This document shows, piece after piece, positions 60,361-64,000 of a stretch of DNA of 64,000 bases. The notes under the pieces were generated by a model, which did not search any database, had not been told where the DNA came from, and saw only the letters and a list, made by a program, of their open reading frames with translations. A program made the position numbers and the translations under genes. Source of the stretch: Kalaharituber pfeilii (lineage: Eukaryota; Ascomycota; Pezizomycetes; Pezizales; Pezizaceae); NCBI GenBank assembly GCA_015179045.1, contig WHUZ01000053.1:62001-126000 (forward strand), read 5' to 3'. Position 1 is the stretch's first letter, and each line of letters begins with the position of its first letter.

Positions 60361-63300
60361 TCAAACCTTAGGAAGGAAAGAGTGTGAGGAAAACGCAGGT
60401 ACAGTCGAAAAAAGAAAATAAATTACCGTCAAGGAGGGTGTGAGAGCACGCAAGGGAGAAGGGTGTCTTAGTGCAGCACCTTTTTTTGGTCTGGGAGGAG
60501 GAGGAGGAGAGGGAGGGGCTACAGAGGCGCGAGATGGGGCAGCTGTGAGTGGGTGGTGGGGTTGGGGGCGTGAGGTGCAGGGGGGCATCGCCAGCTTCCA
60601 CAGTCGTGGGCGCAGATCCGTACTATTGCGCCCCTTGCACTGCACAATTGCCCTCGAATAAGGCCATTGTGCCGGCGCTATCGCAGCTCGTAGCTGGAAG
60701 TTGGCCAGCGGCGATCTCGCGCGGCACAGCGCGGCAGACCGCACCATTCTAGTACATCTCTTGTCCTGCACCATGGAAGGCACAAGACCGCACCGTCGTA
60801 TCGTATTGTATCGTATCGTATCGAAATGCATTTCCATTGTGCTCCTTGGGCAGACTAGCGAGAATATGCTTCGAATGCTGGCAGCCCACTTCTCTGGCCA
60901 CGGGCTGCCTAGGTCGGCCGGGCATAGTCTCGGGGCCGCTATTATTTGCCACAAGGCCGGCCACGCCAACTTCCATGGTGTCCGTACGGTGTCTCGCCTC
61001 GAGACATGTATGGCTGCCGCAGCAGCGCTTGCCTCTGTCCCGGCCCAACGAGACTGTCTCTCCTACTGCCTCCCCTCACGTCCTCGGAGACTCTCTCGGG
61101 AGCGCCTCAGGGCACTTTCGTGGCAACCCCTCATTCATTCCACAATATCCCGCGGGCGTCTCAGGAAGGGTATCATAGTAGGAAGAGCGTAGACAACTAC
61201 TACAGCGTCGGCCCAGCGGGCTACACCCCATCAGCCTCTCTAAGTGCTGCCCACAGCGGCGTATCCTACACCCCTTGCTACTGCTCCCACCCCGCTGGTA
61301 AGCCCAATCAGCAGCAGCAAAGGTGATGCCTCTAGGTGTCTGCCTCTTTCTCGTGACTCAAGTAATTAAGTAATTTCCACAGCAATCTAGGCAAGGCGAC
61401 GTTGAAATGAGATACTACCCCAGGCCGTCAATGCTTTGGACACCGTATTGGATAAATTTGCCAGCTGCTGGCCCGGAGCCCGGCTCCCCCATATGTCAAG
61501 CAATCACAGTTATTGCACCCGCTGCGAAGTACTGTAACTGACTTGGGAGCCCCTCGAACAAATAAGACATTTGAGTACATCTCGGAGAAAAGGTATTCTG
61601 ATAGGTTTCGTGTCACCTCATAAAGTTACCGGTATCGATAGAGTTACCTTGTCTACATCCAACATCCACATCGCCGACTGCATATGTAGCCATCTATCCC
61701 TGCAACGCCCTCAGTGTCAATGAACTGTTATCTTCTCTTCCAGGTGAACTGGTGCCGGTCACATGCATTTCCAAGGCCCCCCTCGGTGTTAACGGCTCCC
61801 GCTTCAATAATCATCCAGTCACCAAGGGGTGACCGTTTTGCGAGAGGGTAACCCCAGCTCAACAGTGGCGTAGCATTTGATAGAACTCAGCAGCTTTTGG
61901 CGAGGCCCCTGTGCACCAATTCAATCTAGGCATAATTTTTCATACAAGATCAGAATTGGCATAGTTTTATATAAGAAAAGGATGAAATATGAACAAATGC
62001 CTGCAACTAGAGTTGGTTGCTCAAAGAAATGTGTTGAACTTTGAGAGCTGCAAAGAACGACATCCTTTCAGTAGCCCTTGCCTCGTAAGTGTCACATTGC
62101 CCTGCATGCACAAACGCATCGTGCGATGACAGAAACAAAGAATGGCCATGCAATGCGTGTTGCCCATGGTCATCACCACAATATACCACAAAGGAAACAT
62201 AGCACCTATAGAGGAATAGGAGAGTGCTGATGGAAGCTACTACTCCATTTCGGGTATCATTTGATAGCTACTAAGCAATAGCGGGGAAAAATACAAAAAA
62301 GACTATAGTGACAACAGCCGACTCGGTAGCAGGGATCAGTCTCAACGTGAAACTCACCAAGGGTCTCGACCCCTGCACAGGGGGGAAACAAACAAGCTAC
62401 CTACGTATTCTGTCCTGAAGAAACGAAAGACCAACCAAAGGCGCTGTCGCATGCATAATGTAGTCGCTGAGGTTTGTTTTTTCCGTTCTTGGACTGTAGC
62501 ATCTTCATTGCCTCCACCCCTTGTTTTTCCTTGGTTTTTTTTTTTTTTTTCTTTTTTTTTTTTCCGCTTACTGATTTTCAGGGACCAGAAAGATCTTCCC
62601 ACTCGGAGAACACCGATCTGATAGTTTCGCCACAGCTGGTCCGTTTGAGAATCGATGTGAGATAAGCATTGCTGCTTTATCCTTTCAGCTTTGTCGTGTG
62701 GATTGCTGAAGGGTAGAGTCACGAAAGGCGCAAGGATCAAGCAAATTTCTGCTCTTGTATTACCCGAAAGCTTCTAGAGCACTGCGCTGCGCCACGGCAA
62801 TGCTACGCATTGGACAATGTTACCCGGGCTGCACCTTCATCGGGCTGAATGAGCTGTAGGGATACATGGCGCTGAATTCTCGAGGTGGTTGGGGGTAAGG
62901 ACAAAGTGACAAAAAGCAAAGAAGCACCAAAGCATGGCACCAACGCAGCTCATTTGTTGCTTCAACTATTGTTGTCCTGTACCTGCGTCTGTCAACAAAC
63001 CTGGCCCACAATCGAGGAGTGTGCCCTATCCCATGTGATCAACGTAACGTTGGCTTCGTCTAGGCGTTTCAAAGTAATCAATATTAGGGTTATGCATAGA
63101 GGCAAATTACATTGGGCTTATCCAAGCCAATGGCCTCTGCTTTGACATGGCTCTCACCCATGGCCACGGGACAGTTTCTCTATCTTAGGCAAAAAGTGGT
63201 TAAGGCAAAATTTCACTACCTATCCCCGAGACGAGACGGACAAAGACGACTTTTTTTTTCTTTACAACACCTAGGATTTCGTATCCACTACATAGAGTTA

Positions 63301-64000
63301 GAGTCGACGGGCAGAACTTTGGCCAAACCTGAGCCATGGATTAATGGATCTTTGATTATCATACACGATCAATTACCTCAATCAACCTTTTACACAGTTG
63401 CGCAAGTGCCAACCATACTAGCACAGTTCATGGAGTATGACTTAACTGGAGACTCCATGACTTGAGGTGCTAAGACCTCGCGCTACCCATCAAGCAAATA
63501 TTGACAAGCCGTATGTTTGGAAATGAAACACTTCAAGTTCACAGGCTACAAAACTAGTGAAGCGTCTCATTGGAAGGGGCACGGAGAATAGACGGAGAAT
63601 AGATAGTCAATCCCATTTCCACAATTTGTCATAAGCACTGCAAAACCAACAAGACGGCATGCATACTAACATGAGAAAAAGGCCTATTAGTTGCGTCGGT
63701 GCTATCATACTCGGAAATGACGAGAAAAGATGACTGGGGGGAAAGCGAAGGAAAGGCTTCTTAGATTGACCAATATGGCAGAATTGACGCATTCTCACAT
63801 AACACGCCTTCTCAAGTTCGCTACCCTACCAATCATTTGCGAGCGAACGATAAATTACAGTACTATTGAGTGATACAAGTTGTCAGTGCTTGGTTGCGCT
63901 GTCCTGCCAGGGCCCTGGTCAAAATCAGCAGCTGGCCTTGGGCATGATGTCGGAAGGGTAATCCTGGGGAAATAAGGTCAAGAAAAAGCGTTGCCATCAC
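60361..64000. other. Intergenic region without a supportable gene
   Basis: Several frames of 60-200 codons overlap here (for example 60361-60969 minus), but they have compositional rather than protein-like sequence and none starts with a credible ATG and family motif. A T-rich block is at 62,535-62,563. No RNA gene was recognised. Confidence 0.5.

Noticed and set aside
60361..60969. 202-codon minus-strand frame
   Set aside because: No family sequence and composition driven by CT-rich DNA. It overlaps the presumed LPMO promoter and has equally long frames on the other strand.
1..64000. CRISPR arrays, bacterial operons, rRNA genes
   Set aside because: No regularly spaced repeats and no rRNA-like sequence. 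The gene structures are eukaryotic.

Overview
The window looks like a gene-sparse stretch of a filamentous ascomycete (Pezizomycotina-type) nuclear genome. The protein genes carry short GT-AG introns (mostly 50-95 nt). The families present are typical of moulds: a Zn2Cys6 transcription factor, a DUF1996 secreted protein, an AA11-type LPMO, a proteinase-K-like subtilase and a Ste23 metallopeptidase. I could not fix the genus or species from the sequence. Only ten protein genes and one tRNA gene are supportable in 64 kb. The gaps hold decayed transposable-element fragments and A/T tracts.

Layout: 1-2.9 kb no gene; 2.9-4.5 kb subtilisin-like protease (-); 7.2-8.7 kb lineage-type hypothetical protein (-) whose coding region carries a poly(A)-tailed insertion; 8.7-15.1 kb repeat-rich gap; 15.1-16.7 kb DUF1996 secreted protein (+, one frameshift); 17.1 kb intron-containing tRNA-Arg(CCG); 18.1-19.9 kb NSA1/WDR74-like ribosome-biogenesis WD protein (-); 21.8-26.6 kb very large Zn2Cys6 regulator (-); 26.6-33.8 kb gap with a 650-bp TA-flanked MITE; 33.8-35.1 kb ribosomal protein L4 (+); 36.9-40.6 kb Ste23/insulysin (-); 40.6-45.8 kb gap; 45.8-46.9 kb acidic hypothetical protein (+); 49.5-52.1 kb acetoacetyl-CoA synthetase (-, frameshift near the C-terminus); 52.9-55.0 kb element with ~450-bp terminal inverted repeats; 56.1-57.4 kb NAP/SET histone chaperone (-); 58.7-59.9 kb AA11-type LPMO (-); 60-64 kb no gene.

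The genes are independent transcription units rather than a cluster. Core functions (RPL4, NSA1, histone chaperone, Ste23, acetoacetate activation) are interspersed with secreted or regulatory genes. There is no sign of a secondary-metabolite or defence island.

The most interesting observation is in the 7.2-8.7 kb gene. A 65-bp A-tailed insert flanked by perfect 14-bp direct repeats sits inside what reads as one exon. It supplies a candidate 55-nt GT-AG intron whose removal keeps the frame, so it is a possible recent intron gain by retroposition. Three other genes each need exactly one 1-nt correction to keep frame. These are either real lesions or homopolymer-length errors in the assembly.
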